Notes: generated by a model from the sequence alone, not told the origin. 64,000 nucleotides of DNA from Paenibacillus alkalitolerans (GCF_016482785.1 NZ_JAEMXM010000001.1:434001-498000), one strand, 5' to 3'; shown: positions 35,852-45,220, numbered from the stretch's first letter. Numbers and translations are program-made.

Positions 35852-35885
35852 GCGGAAAGCGGAATGATGGTTTCCCGCTTCCCGC
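35852..35885 (-). terminator. Intra-operon hairpin between binding protein and permease genes
   Basis: An 11-bp stem with one A-C mismatch (GCGGAAAGCGG at 35852-35862, CCGCTTCCCGC at 35875-35885) and no good T tract. Such hairpins often stabilise the binding-protein message and lower expression of downstream permeases. Confidence 0.5.
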
Positions 35886-35912
35886 TTCCCGGATTATGAT
35901 CCAGCTATTCTA

Positions 35913-37592
35913 TCAGTTGCTCCAGTTTTCGATACGCCATTGAATTTGTTCGTTGTAGCGGTCTTCGATCGCTTTGATGTTAATTTTGCCAGCCTCATTA
36001 ACGAATTCGTCCCAGATGGAATCGAATTGTTCCGGTTTGGAAAGTATGGCTTTCGGATAGTACTTCACTTGTAATTCTTCCATTTTCGTCGCGGCTAATT
36101 TCGCATCGGAGCCTTCGATCAGATCGATTTGCCATGCCGGATAGTACACCGGGTTTTCCGGCGGTTCGGAGAAGAAGTCGGTCCAAAACTTGTAGCCGTA
36201 CGCATTCAGCACTTCTTTATCCAGTTCCTTCAACCCGTCGAAGTATTCCTTCGGCTGCGAGCCCGGACTCGTCGCGTTTCCGTCGCTGAAAGTACCTTCC
36301 AACTTCGGAGATGTACCAAAAAATCCGGCCATCTTGTTTTCCAGCTTCCAGGCCGGATCTTCCTGCTGCTTGCGCATTTCCGGCGTGCGATAGAACATGC
36401 CGTCGTCACCGACTAAATAGTCTTCTCCCTCGACTCCCCATTGCATCAATTTCTGCCATTTTTCATCCAGCAACGAATCCAGGAACTTGATAATCCGGAC
36501 AGGATCTTTGGCGTCCACCGTAATACCGAAGCCGTTGTTCAGGTTGATCGGCGGTCTGTCGAGGTACCAATCTTTAACTCCGTCGTATACGAGAGGCAGG
36601 CCCACGTAAGTGCGCTCAATTTTTTCCTGCGCGATCAAGGAATCCTCGCCCTGCCCGAAATTCCAATGTTGGTCGAACATGCCGAGCACTCGACCGGTGG
36701 CGATTTTCGCCAAATATTGATCGTAGTTTTGCGTGAACGCTTCTTTGTCCATCAAGCCTTGCGCATTGATTTCGTTCAACTTCTTGTAGTAGGTCTTTGC
36801 AATATCTTTATGGGCGAAAATTTCCGCAACGTTGTTTTTGACAATGACGCCGCCGTCGTTCGGAAATCCGGCCAAATGCTCGGGCGGATTGAATAGAGGA
36901 AACTTCTTCCAGTCGTATGCCAGTGTCGTAAAGCCGATCGTCGGCTGCCCGTCGATTTCCGGATATTTCTCTTTGTACTTCTTGATTAAGTCGAAATACT
37001 CTTCAAGCGTCTTCGGCTTCGGGTAACCGAATTCCTTAAGTACCGCTTTCTGAATCCAAAATGCCGGGCCGGCATACCAGGTCATATTAAACTCGCCGGT
37101 GTAAACCCCGTAGTTCGGCAGCCAGTAGATGTGGCCGTCGCTCGGATCCTTCATTTTGTTCCAGTATGGCTCGTAATGCTTCTTCAAGTTCGGAGCGTGC
37201 TGCTCGATCAAATCTTCCAGCGGGATAACGGCTCCCGCAGCGACCAGCTTCGTGTTGGCGGTGATCAAATCCGGATACTCCCCGCCGGCGATCATCACGC
37301 CAAGCTTCTGTTCGGAATCCCCGACCAAGTATTCCTCTTTGAGCGTAACGCCGAGCTCGTCCTTGATTTTCTTAGAGATCTTGTTATTTTCCGTAGGAAC
37401 CTGCCCTGAAAAGCCGTAAAATACCGAAATGTTCAACGGATCCGTCTTTTGTTCCGCAGGCGCATTCGTATCCGTTCCCGGATCGTTCGAATTTTCCGTT
37501 GCATTGTTGCTGCTGCAGCCCATTAAAGCGGCACTAACCAATAAAATGACCGCGATGACGGATGCAAAAGTTCTTTTTACCCTTACCCCCAT
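35913..37592 (-). CDS. ABC transporter substrate-binding lipoprotein, LplA type
   Basis: A 559-residue extracellular binding protein. The signal peptide ends in the lipobox ALMGC (lipidated Cys26), followed by an N/D/T-rich linker. The mature protein has the long type seen in LplA/YtcQ relatives (ISVFYGFSGQVPTENNKISK, DGHIYWLPNYGVYTGE, FGITVDAKDPVRIIKFLD). It would pass an oligosaccharide or uronate-containing sugar to the permeases at 33940-35822. GGGAGG precedes the ATG. A cre box at 37624 and the upstream two-component genes indicate catabolite control plus specific activation. Confidence 0.9.
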   Translation of the reverse strand: MGVRVKRTFASVIAVILLVSAALMGCSSNNATENSNDPGTDTNAPAEQKTDPLNISVFYGFSGQVPTENNKISKKIKDELGVTLKEEYLVGDSEQKLGVMIAGGEYPDLITANTKLVAAGAVIPLEDLIEQHAPNLKKHYEPYWNKMKDPSDGHIYWLPNYGVYTGEFNMTWYAGPAFWIQKAVLKEFGYPKPKTLEEYFDLIKKYKEKYPEIDGQPTIGFTTLAYDWKKFPLFNPPEHLAGFPNDGGVIVKNNVAEIFAHKDIAKTYYKKLNEINAQGLMDKEAFTQNYDQYLAKIATGRVLGMFDQHWNFGQGEDSLIAQEKIERTYVGLPLVYDGVKDWYLDRPPINLNNGFGITVDAKDPVRIIKFLDSLLDEKWQKLMQWGVEGEDYLVGDDGMFYRTPEMRKQQEDPAWKLENKMAGFFGTSPKLEGTFSDGNATSPGSQPKEYFDGLKELDKEVLNAYGYKFWTDFFSEPPENPVYYPAWQIDLIEGSDAKLAATKMEELQVKYYPKAILSKPEQFDSIWDEFVNEAGKINIKAIEDRYNEQIQWRIENWSN

Positions 37593-37623
37593 TGAATTGC
37601 CTCCCTTTATGAAAGATGTTTGA

Positions 37624-37637
37624 CGAGAACGCTTTCA
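37624..37637 (-). promoter_or_regulatory. CcpA cre box upstream of the LplA-type gene
   Basis: On the minus strand the site reads TGAAAGCGTTCTCG, one mismatch (last base) from TGWNANCGNTNWCA. It lies 32 nt before the binding-protein start, where bound CcpA would block transcription. Confidence 0.6.
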
Positions 37638-37717
37638 AGACAACACGACATTCCCGACACCTTTCATTATGAACTCCATGTATGCGATTACAATGAACGG
37701 ATTAAAGGAGTTACCCC

Positions 37718-39253
37718 CTAAAATTTAGTTGCTTTGTATTTGGCAGGCTTAAGACCGATTCGTTTTTCGAAATGTTTCAAGAAGTGGTTATAACTCGCAT
37801 AACCGACTTTTTCCGCAATGGCCCCCGGCTTCAATTCCGTGTCCCTAAGCAATCTCGCCGCCTCGTCGATCCGCAGATTATGGACGTACTCTTGTATACC
37901 GACGCCGTATTTGTCGGCGAAAGCTTTGCCTAGATAAACAGGGTGTACATAAAACACGGACGCAATTTCTTTAATGGTCATACCGCTCCTGTAATGCTTA
38001 TCCAAGTATTCCCTTACTTCCGTCATCAAGCGGTCTGTCCCTCTTTCACGCAGCGCCCCGAGCCGCTCTCTGCACTCAACGCAAAAATCCCTCAGCAGCG
38101 ATTCCAAACCGGACATGCCGGCGTTAGACAGACGCAAGCTGCCGCCCGAAATAAACCTGTCCGCAATCGTGGCGACGTCCGCTCCCGCTTCGCGAAGGAT
38201 CGTCAAGCTTTTGAATATGATATGACAGACGGACATCCGGATCATATCCGGCGCCGCACGGGAAGCGCGGCTTTCGGCCAGCCATTCGTCTATCGATTCA
38301 TCGAGCTGTGCCTGGTCCCCGAATTCTAACGACTGCAATATTGCGTCTGCTTCTCGGGTCGGCGCCGGATTGAAGCGCAGCGACATCTCACGCACATCTT
38401 CGTGCAGAACGTACGATGCTCCGTTCATGAAAAATAAATGCTCGAACGCTTCAAGCGCCGTCAAATACGAGCGCCTGATATCGGACAAACGCTCCGTCTT
38501 CTCCCCTATGGAAATTCCGAAGAGGACATCCGTCTCTGCCCGAATGACTTGAATCAGCAGTTCCGCGAGCATTCGAACGTCAGTCCGATCGCTCATTCCG
38601 CATACGATTCCGAGCACCCCCGGTTCACGATCGTTTATCGCAATGCACGGGATATGCTCCAAATGATTTACAACCGCTTGTTTGACCGCAAAGTGCTCCG
38701 ATTCATCCATTCGAATATGAATATACCGCCATGACGGCGCTTTCCGTTCCAGATCGTTCAGGTACGGCCACCCGGCGTCCGAATCCGGATCCTCGCCCTC
38801 CAACAGCTCCGATAGTAACCGATGCATATCGGCCTTGGCGGCGAATTCCCGGTAAGCGGCTTTTCGCCGCCGTTCCGCCAATCGGCTGCTTATGTCCGAA
38901 AGCACTTCCTCGGCTTCCTCATCGATGAACGGCTTGAGCAAATAATGATGTACACCGAATTCCATCGCTTTCTTCGCGTACTCGAATTCGCCGAATCCGC
39001 TGAGCACGATGAAGATCACGTCCGACTGGCCCTGCTTTCTGGCGCGCTCGATGAAATCGAGGCCGTTCATAACCGGCATGTGGATATCGGTGACGACGAC
39101 GTCGGGGTTGCAGCTTTCAAGCCTTTGCAGCGCTTCTTCCCCGTTCTCGCATTCCCCGCAAATTTCAAAGCCGTATTTTTCCCAATCGATCATCAGTTTC
39201 AAACCCTCGATTGCCAGCGGTTCGTCATCGACCAGCAGCGCCTTGTGCTTCAT
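37718..39253 (-). CDS. Response regulator, receiver plus AraC output (YesN type)
   Basis: A 511-residue regulator. The receiver domain (1-120) is intact: VDDEP, phosphoacceptor Asp56 in VVVTDIHMPVMNG, and Lys in HYLLKPF. A ~270-residue linker follows, then an AraC domain with TIKEIASVFYVHPVYLGKAFADKYG and AIAEKVGYASYNHFLKHFEKRIGLKPAKYK. Its ATG overlaps the kinase stop as ATGA, so it is coupled to that kinase. It lies directly upstream of the LplA-type gene, its likely target. Confidence 0.92.
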   Translation of the reverse strand: MKHKALLVDDEPLAIEGLKLMIDWEKYGFEICGECENGEEALQRLESCNPDVVVTDIHMPVMNGLDFIERARKQGQSDVIFIVLSGFGEFEYAKKAMEFGVHHYLLKPFIDEEAEEVLSDISSRLAERRRKAAYREFAAKADMHRLLSELLEGEDPDSDAGWPYLNDLERKAPSWRYIHIRMDESEHFAVKQAVVNHLEHIPCIAINDREPGVLGIVCGMSDRTDVRMLAELLIQVIRAETDVLFGISIGEKTERLSDIRRSYLTALEAFEHLFFMNGASYVLHEDVREMSLRFNPAPTREADAILQSLEFGDQAQLDESIDEWLAESRASRAAPDMIRMSVCHIIFKSLTILREAGADVATIADRFISGGSLRLSNAGMSGLESLLRDFCVECRERLGALRERGTDRLMTEVREYLDKHYRSGMTIKEIASVFYVHPVYLGKAFADKYGVGIQEYVHNLRIDEAARLLRDTELKPGAIAEKVGYASYNHFLKHFEKRIGLKPAKYKATKF

Positions 39254-41061
39254 ACCGCCTCCCCTCCTTCCACTGACCGTTCAAAGAGCTTGTCAAGCGG
39301 GATATAGAAGCTGACGACGGTCCATTGACCTGCGTCGTCTCCAATGCGAAAATCGACCCGATCGCCATAAAACAACGCTAATCGCTTATACACATTGAGA
39401 ATTCCTACATGTCCTCCGATTTCTCCGTCTTCGCTTAAAGCGCGCAAAATTTCCTCCCGTTTATTCTCCTCGAATCCTTTGCCGTTATCTTCAACCGAGA
39501 CTTGCAGATGTCGATCCGATACGATTGCCCGGATACGAATGATCCTTACGCCTTTCACTGCCTGCAATCCGTGTTTGCAGGCGTTTTCGGCCAACGTCTG
39601 GATGCTCATCTTCGGAATTTTGCAGCTGGCGGCGGCAGGATCGATATCAATGCTGAAATCGAAGCGGTCCATAAACCGGAACTTTTCGATCTTGAGGTAC
39701 ATCTCCGTAAACGTTATTTCCTCTTGCAGCGTTACGAGATCGTCCGTCCAGCTAAGCAATCTCCTTAGAACAAGGGACAAATTTTTAATTATATCCGCGA
39801 CCTGGTTGTAACCGTTTTTCTTGGAAACGACGAGCAGGGCGTTCAACGTATTGAATAAAAAATGCGGATTCATCTGGCTCTGCAAAAAATTCAATTCTGC
39901 TCGAACTCTCTCCAGCTCGAGACCTTTCTTTTGAATTTCCAGCTTATATACATCGTTAATCAAAGAGTTGATCTTGGCCGCCATCAGATTGAAGTTCCGA
40001 ATAAGTCCCCCGATCTCGTCCTTTCCTTCTTGCAGCGTGATCGGATCAAACTTTTCGTTTTTCATCTTCTCCATATGCCGCGACAGCTTCTTCACCCGAT
40101 AGTTGTATGACCTCAAAATAACATAGATAAGCACGGTGGGAACGATGGTGCTGATCACGGCCAGCCAAAAGATAAACCGCCTGGATTCATATAACGTTTC
40201 GGCGATTTTCCGATGGTCGGATACGCCGACGAGCCTCCAGCCGGACAAGTAGCTGGCGTTGCCCAGCTTGTGCTCGTAACGCTGCGACAGCTCGACGTTC
40301 TCCGCGTCCGCCGGTATTTTCGAATAATCCCCGCTGCTCCAACCCGGTCCGGAAACGACGATCCGATCCAAAGGATCGATCAAGGCGATATCGAGAAAAC
40401 CGCTCTCCACATGTAAAATTTCCAACAGCTTGCCTATATTCAAATCAATCTTCAAAAACTTGTCATACGTTCGGTATCCGTCATACTGGTCCATTTTCGT
40501 CAAAATGCTGATCCGCTTGGCGGGCTTGCCGAGCAGTAGAGGCTGGGGATCTTCATGCGCAATGACGGTTACCCTGTTCCTGGATCCAGCAATCGCTTTA
40601 TACCAATCGGTTTGCCTCATCCGGTCGGTCAAGTAGAAATATTCGCCACCGCTTTCGACCGTGGGATTCGTTGTGTACACGCCCAACTCGAGAATGCCGG
40701 GATGAACCGGTAAGTTCGGTTTGAGCTTATTTCGCAGCAAGCTGTCGAAAACATCATAATACTCCACCCTCGTTTCATACGTTCGGTCGAGAGCTTCGTA
40801 CAACGCGCGGTCTTTCGAAATCGAATAGCCGAGGCCGACCATCTCGTCGATCAGACGCGCGATTTCACCGGTGGCGCGATCCATGGAAATGAACATGTTC
40901 TGTTCTTCCCGGACGCGAATATTTTGCGAAACTTGATTGAGAAAAAGCAGATTGATCGAAATGATCGGAACGAGCACGCACAGCAGGTAGATCAATAAAA
41001 ATTTATATTTGAGCGGGATGTCGTTGACCCATGGGAATATCGTTTTCGCCTGCCGTGTCAT
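39250..41061 (-). CDS. Membrane sensor histidine kinase, YesM type
   Basis: A 603-residue kinase. Membrane segments are at about 19-40 and 285-307, flanking a large extracytoplasmic sensor. A HAMP-like region follows, then the YesM-family phosphoacceptor block FLQSQMNPHFLFNTLNALLV and an HATPase domain (IQTLAENACKHGL, VEDNGKGFEEN). I chose the ATG at 41061, which overlaps the upstream response regulator stop as ATGA; the frame extends 16 codons further upstream but inside that gene. It is flanked by a response regulator on each side. Confidence 0.92.
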   Translation of the reverse strand: MTRQAKTIFPWVNDIPLKYKFLLIYLLCVLVPIISINLLFLNQVSQNIRVREEQNMFISMDRATGEIARLIDEMVGLGYSISKDRALYEALDRTYETRVEYYDVFDSLLRNKLKPNLPVHPGILELGVYTTNPTVESGGEYFYLTDRMRQTDWYKAIAGSRNRVTVIAHEDPQPLLLGKPAKRISILTKMDQYDGYRTYDKFLKIDLNIGKLLEILHVESGFLDIALIDPLDRIVVSGPGWSSGDYSKIPADAENVELSQRYEHKLGNASYLSGWRLVGVSDHRKIAETLYESRRFIFWLAVISTIVPTVLIYVILRSYNYRVKKLSRHMEKMKNEKFDPITLQEGKDEIGGLIRNFNLMAAKINSLINDVYKLEIQKKGLELERVRAELNFLQSQMNPHFLFNTLNALLVVSKKNGYNQVADIIKNLSLVLRRLLSWTDDLVTLQEEITFTEMYLKIEKFRFMDRFDFSIDIDPAAASCKIPKMSIQTLAENACKHGLQAVKGVRIIRIRAIVSDRHLQVSVEDNGKGFEENKREEILRALSEDGEIGGHVGILNVYKRLALFYGDRVDFRIGDDAGQWTVVSFYIPLDKLFERSVEGGEAV

Positions 41062-42647
41062 TGATTGCTGTTCCTTTCCTCGAATTTGTAATAAGCAGAA
41101 GGCAAACATTTCACGATCGATTTAAATTTTTCCGCAAAATATTCGGGGTCGGAATAACCGACCGTTTTGGCGACTTCGCTTATTTTCATATTCGATCGGC
41201 TTAGCAGCTTTTTCGCTTCCTCGATTCTGCAATGATGCAAATAATCGTGGAACGGCATACCGGTCTTTTTTTTGAATAACTGACCGAGATTTACGGGATG
41301 TATGCCGAACTCTTCGGCCAAAATACGCAGCTCGAGTTTTTCCCTATAATGGGTGTTTACGTAATCGATAATCTGCGCCATTATCGGATGACCGAAGGCG
41401 TTGCGCTTTAACTCGTCCAGCGTTTCCGCCGCGACGGCGGCAAATGCGGCCAAATTGTCCTTCACCGACGAAGGCAAGAACGGATAACAGCTGCCTCTCA
41501 AACCTAATAAATAAGGCATGAGCCGGTCGGAAGAACCGCCTCGCCGGCTGATGAGATCGATCATCTCCGTCTGAAATGAGCCGATCACGAATAGAATATC
41601 GGCGGGATCCGCATTACATCGGGCTAATTCGGAGCAAAACCTTTCCATACGCTCACGGACCTCCCCGGGTTTTCCGGAAACGGAAGCGATCATTTCCACC
41701 AAATCCGATGTTTCGCCGGAGAGACGGCTGATGCAGTCCGAATTGCCGGAATGTTCCGAATAGCGGAACACTCCCGCCGTCTTTGATGCGAGCCTCAGGG
41801 TCGACGAAAGTTGGGCTTGCCGGTACAAGTCGGGAAGCATGGAAATTCCCCGTCCACGCGAGCTGACATAGAACGAAACCGTCCATCCCGTCCATTGCTG
41901 CAACCGCTCGCCGATATGAGCCAGTTGGCGTTCGAACTCCTTGCCTGTCCGTTTGCAATCCCTGATCGCGATACCAAACCGGCTTTCGCTCTCTTCAAAC
42001 AAATAAACGTTGTATTCCCCGGATAAATCGGACGCGATTCGACGGGCGATCCCTATTTCCTTCACTCCGGAACGACGGCTCATGCCGCTTTCGGAGTAGT
42101 TCTCGATTTCCCCTATGATAACGATAAATGATGAATTCTCGTTTACACCGCTCACTTGCGCCGCGTGCGCACAAAGCTCGTCCGGGCGCTCACCCTTCAT
42201 CCAGCCGGAAATTGCGGATTCGGCAGCCGAAGCGAGAATACGCTCGTCGAACCGGTCGCTCGTCTTTTCCTGTTCCAATTCGGTTCGAACTTTGGCGATC
42301 ACTTGCTCGACTTCATCCGACATGATCGGCTTGCTCAAATAATGCTTCACTCGATAGCGAATTGCCGTCTTTGCGTATGAAAAATCGGCATGTCCGCTCA
42401 ATATGACGAATTTCGATCGGACGGCCAGCTCTTCCTTCGCCTTGCGTATCAATGTCAATCCGTCGAATACCGGCATCCGGATATCGGTAATGACCAAATC
42501 GGGATCTTTGCTGCGAATGAGATCAAGCGCATCTTCTCCGTCGCTTGCTTCTCCGCACAAAACAAATCCATTCTTTTCCCAATCGACTAATGTTCTCAAG
42601 CCTTCGAGCACGTAAGGCTCATCATCCACGATCAATACTTTCTTCAA
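41058..42647 (-). CDS. Response regulator, receiver plus AraC output (first of two)
   Basis: A 529-residue regulator with an intact receiver (VDDEP, Asp55 in LVITDIRMPVFDG, Lys in HYLSKPI) and a C-terminal AraC domain (LRILAEEFGIHPVNLGQLFKKKTGM, ISEVAKTVGYSDPEYFAEKFK). It is the first gene of the response regulator-kinase-response regulator operon and is preceded by a good cre box at 42687. The ribosome binding site AGGAGTGG precedes the ATG. Confidence 0.92.
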   Translation of the reverse strand: MKKVLIVDDEPYVLEGLRTLVDWEKNGFVLCGEASDGEDALDLIRSKDPDLVITDIRMPVFDGLTLIRKAKEELAVRSKFVILSGHADFSYAKTAIRYRVKHYLSKPIMSDEVEQVIAKVRTELEQEKTSDRFDERILASAAESAISGWMKGERPDELCAHAAQVSGVNENSSFIVIIGEIENYSESGMSRRSGVKEIGIARRIASDLSGEYNVYLFEESESRFGIAIRDCKRTGKEFERQLAHIGERLQQWTGWTVSFYVSSRGRGISMLPDLYRQAQLSSTLRLASKTAGVFRYSEHSGNSDCISRLSGETSDLVEMIASVSGKPGEVRERMERFCSELARCNADPADILFVIGSFQTEMIDLISRRGGSSDRLMPYLLGLRGSCYPFLPSSVKDNLAAFAAVAAETLDELKRNAFGHPIMAQIIDYVNTHYREKLELRILAEEFGIHPVNLGQLFKKKTGMPFHDYLHHCRIEEAKKLLSRSNMKISEVAKTVGYSDPEYFAEKFKSIVKCLPSAYYKFEERNSNQ

Positions 42648-42686
42648 GGAGCCACTCCTCCTTATCAGCCGATTCGTGATGCGTCA

Positions 42687-42700
42687 CGTAAACGGTTACA
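42687..42700 (+). promoter_or_regulatory. CcpA cre box upstream of the two-component operon
   Basis: The site CGTAAACGGTTACA has one mismatch (first base) to TGWNANCGNTNWCA. It lies 40 nt before the start of the first response regulator, so glucose would shut off the regulators as well as the transporter. Confidence 0.6.
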
Positions 42701-42751
42701 TTTTTCATTTCCGAATCATTTTACCATAATTCTGGATCACTGTTTTAAGAT

Positions 42752-42775
42752 AAAAAAACGACCCATATTGGGTCG
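42752..42775 (-). terminator. Terminator of the DUF2935 gene
   Basis: A short palindromic hairpin, CGACCC (42759-42764) with GGGTCG (42770-42775), is followed on the minus strand by seven T residues. It ends 35 nt past the stop at 42810. Confidence 0.85.
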
Positions 42776-42809
42776 GTAAGTTTTTGCTGCAATATAGTTG
42801 ATTTCGGCA

Positions 42810-43694
42810 TTATCTGACTTGAATTCTGTCAAGTATATCGATAAAGTAAATGACCTCCCTCCTCATGTGGTCCGCAAGCAGCGGAGGGAAATTAGTTTGC
42901 CCGGTAGGTATTCTGCATGTGGATATTTCATCCAAGATTCTGGTCAAATAATCACGAAACGCAAAGGAGAGCTTCCTATTTTCATCAAGCAGCGCGCGCA
43001 ATTGAGTGCCGGTATTTTCAACTTCTTTGGCCTGTAGCATAAGATTCTGGTAATCATTCTTGAAACGAATGGCTGTTTGCCGGTAACTCTCTTGAACTTC
43101 GGGGCGGAAGCTCATCGAAAGGTGTTCGGCATGCTCGGAGTGGGTACGGGAAAAGAACATGCTTTCTTCAATGGCTACCGTAAAAAGCTGTTCCGACGGC
43201 AAACGATTGTACAATAATCGTGGAACCGTTTGGGCAAACCGTCCTCCGTCCATTAACCCTAAACGTTCGCGTGTGCGGGTTTGTTGATTGGTTTTTGACC
43301 GCTCTAATGTGCCTACAAACCGGTCTGCTTCCCGCCGGACATGATCTACAAGAATAGCGGGCAAAATGCCAAGCCCCTTGCAAGCTTCCAAGGCTTTGAA
43401 GATCTCATTTTTAAACATTATCAATTGGTTGACCATGACGATCGTTTCTTCCCTCAAGTTGAACAGGATTACGTCCGGAGCTGTTGGAGGCGTCGCAATC
43501 GTACGGCTATACAGCTTATCGAGCTCAATAGCAAATTGATCGGCCATTCTGAAAAGCTCCTCCTGCTGCGGATTCGGATCAAGTCCAAGACGAATAAATT
43601 TGGCATGTTCGGCCATAAGTATCGTCCATACCCGCATTTCTTCCAATGCCGCGATAAGAGCCTCACGATCCGGGACAAAATTGCTGTTCATCAT
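42810..43694 (-). CDS. DUF2935-type helical-bundle protein
   Basis: A 294-residue, all-helical protein of the DUF2935 family. Two related halves each carry a Glu...His pattern: ALEEMRVWTILMAEHAKFI near residue 15 and VAIEESMFFSRTHSEHAEHLS near 175. This looks like a duplicated ferritin-like four-helix bundle able to bind metal; the function is not established. A monocistronic unit: a terminator follows, and the small Cys-rich gene is 117 nt upstream. Metal-related neighbours (Fur, Cys-rich peptide) fit a metal-linked role. Confidence 0.8.
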   Translation of the reverse strand: MMNSNFVPDREALIAALEEMRVWTILMAEHAKFIRLGLDPNPQQEELFRMADQFAIELDKLYSRTIATPPTAPDVILFNLREETIVMVNQLIMFKNEIFKALEACKGLGILPAILVDHVRREADRFVGTLERSKTNQQTRTRERLGLMDGGRFAQTVPRLLYNRLPSEQLFTVAIEESMFFSRTHSEHAEHLSMSFRPEVQESYRQTAIRFKNDYQNLMLQAKEVENTGTQLRALLDENRKLSFAFRDYLTRILDEISTCRIPTGQTNFPPLLADHMRREVIYFIDILDRIQVR

Positions 43695-43811
43695 ATGAGC
43701 CCAAATCGGTGCGTTAAGAAACGGATGTTGATACAGATAAATCCCTCCTTGAAATAGGTTGAATATTAATACCTATGCCAGTAAGAGGTTTTCTTTGATC
43801 TGGAGCATAAA

Positions 43812-43976
43812 TTATTTATTTGTCGGTAAAGAGGGATAGTACAACGGATCTTTATAATACGGGATATACGGAACAGGATATGGAGTAGGGTAAGGGAAAG
43901 CTCGGTGATCGCATCGGCAGTTAGGTCCGCACTGACAGTTTTCACACCGGCAATGAGGGTTCATACACTTGCTCAT
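43812..43976 (-). CDS. Small Cys-rich, metallothionein-like protein
   Basis: A 54-residue peptide. Residues 4-22 hold seven cysteines in CxC-type spacing (Cys4, 9, 11, 14, 16, 20, 22) with His8 and His24, the pattern of a small metallothionein knot. The remaining half is Pro/Tyr-rich (YPTPYPVPYIPYYKDPLYYP) with no cysteine. AAGGAGG lies six bases before the chosen ATG, a very strong site. It could bind Zn, Cu or Cd in the cytoplasm; the Pro/Tyr tail is also seen in spore-coat and surface proteins, so that is the alternative. It lies next to fur on the same strand. Confidence 0.65.
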   Translation of the reverse strand: MSKCMNPHCRCENCQCGPNCRCDHRAFPYPTPYPVPYIPYYKDPLYYPSLPTNK

Positions 43977-44050
43977 AATGCACCTCCTTTCTAAGTGCAT
44001 CTTAACATGACCATTTATTTATATGTTGTTCATACTTTAAATGCGAAAAT

Positions 44051-44083
44051 AAAAACAACTTCTCTGCAATACCCGAGAAGTTG
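44051..44083 (-). terminator. Terminator of fur
   Basis: A 9-bp stem, CAACTTCTC (44056-44064) with GAGAAGTTG (44075-44083), is followed on the minus strand by TTTTTATTTT. It sits 19 nt past the fur stop, so fur and the Cys-rich gene are separate transcripts. Confidence 0.85.
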
Positions 44084-44101
44084 CCGTCTTGAACAATTTA
44101 C

Positions 44102-44578
44102 TTATGAAACCTCTTTGCACGCTCTTTTGCAATCGTCTCCGTTACACGCTTCATACACACCCATAAAATCGAGCCGGTGATCCGTCACCTTAAACCCGTA
44201 CTCGCGTTCCAATCGTTTCTCCAATTCAAGCAGCCAATCGTCTTTGATCTCTTTAAGCTTTCCGCATGCGGTACAAATCAGATGATGGTGCATATGCGCT
44301 TGCTGTTCGCCGCGGAGGTCGAAGCGGGCCACCCCGTCGCCGAAGTTCATCTTTTCAACGACATTCAGCTCGGCTAACAGCTCCAGAGTCCGATATACCG
44401 TAGCAAGACCGATATTGGGGAAAAATTCTTTAACCAACATAAACACATCTTCGGCGCTTAAATGCTCGTGTTCATTCTCCAGTAATACGCGGACGGTCGC
44501 TTCACGCTGCGCCGTCAGCTTGTAGCCTTTGCTGATCAATTCCCGGTTGATCTTGTCGAGCTGCTTCGATATGGTCAC
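44102..44578 (-). CDS. fur: Fur-family metal-dependent repressor
   Basis: A 158-residue DNA-binding protein. The winged-helix half has YKLTAQREATVRVLLENEHEH and IGLATVYRTLELLAEL. The dimer/metal half has FGDGVARFDL, AHMHHHLICTACGKL (metal-binding His cluster and the CxxC zinc site) and a C-terminal CNGDDCKRAC. It is very close to the iron-sensing Fur of Bacillus and distinct in motif detail from PerR and Zur. I chose the GTG at 44578; an upstream in-frame ATG exists 12 codons earlier, where GGAGGTG falls within the coding frame. A promoter-like pair lies at 44639-44666. Confidence 0.88.
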   Translation of the reverse strand: MTISKQLDKINRELISKGYKLTAQREATVRVLLENEHEHLSAEDVFMLVKEFFPNIGLATVYRTLELLAELNVVEKMNFGDGVARFDLRGEQQAHMHHHLICTACGKLKEIKDDWLLELEKRLEREYGFKVTDHRLDFMGVYEACNGDDCKRACKEVS

Positions 44579-44638
44579 GTTGAGACATACACCTCCCATG
44601 GAAACTAAACACATGTTACAGGTTTGCTTTTTAGAACT

Positions 44639-44666
44639 ATTATAATCTATACGGTGCTCATGTTAA
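44639..44666 (-). promoter_or_regulatory. Probable sigma-A promoter of fur
   Basis: On the minus strand TTAACA (44661-44666) and TATAAT (44639-44644) are 16 bases apart, five of six and six of six matches to consensus. The -10 hexamer is about 60 nt before the fur start; the -35 lies in the tail of the truncated epimerase gene. Confidence 0.5.
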
Positions 44667-45047
44667 ATCTTTTTGTATGGAAAGTAGCTGGTAATATTTT
44701 TTCTTAAAAACTACACCTGTTTTCAAACCATTTTCCTTAATCAGTTGAAGTGTTCGATGCAAATGAGTGCAAGCCTCGAAATGTACGGAAATGCGATCTA
44801 CCTTAAGGTTTACAAAGCGATGAATATATCGTTCAGGCTCATGGATCATCAAGTGCACATCGAGTGGAAGTTCTGTGCATTGCCGGACAGCTTTTACAAT
44901 CGGGAAGCCCATGGAAAGGTTCGGGACGAAACGCCCGTCCATTACATCAACATGAATCATATTGACGCCGCTTTTATCAACTTGGGTGATTTCTTCTCCA
45001 AGCTTTGAAAAATCGGCTGATAAAATGGATGCAGCGACTAATACCAT
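44658..45047 (-). pseudogene. Ribulose-phosphate 3-epimerase, N-terminal fragment
   Basis: A 129-codon frame whose first ~115 residues match the N-terminal half of ribulose-phosphate 3-epimerase: AASILSADFSKLGEEI, IHVDVMDGRFVPNLSMG and LDVHLMIHEPERYI, with the metal-binding His and Asp. The family is about 220 residues long. After KTGVVF the sequence turns into an unrelated lysine-rich tail and stops, so the second half of the barrel, with the second catalytic Asp, is gone. It cannot be active. It is one of three adjacent remnants. Confidence 0.75.
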
Positions 45048-45220
45048 TAAGCTTCGCCCCTCTTGTCAAGACACTGTGTAACCTTACCCTTTATATGAAT
45101 GCACATACCGATAAAGCTCATCTTCCTCCTCATCATCGGAATCCGAACGATCTTACCAAGTATTTAGAAATGGACTGCTCATTGCAGAGGTGCGACAAAA
45201 CAAAGGCCGTTTTCCCACAG

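Noticed and set aside
43977-44101. Possible Fur box upstream of the Cys-rich gene.
   Set aside because: The region is AT-rich, but no convincing TGATAATNATTATCA-like repeat was present.
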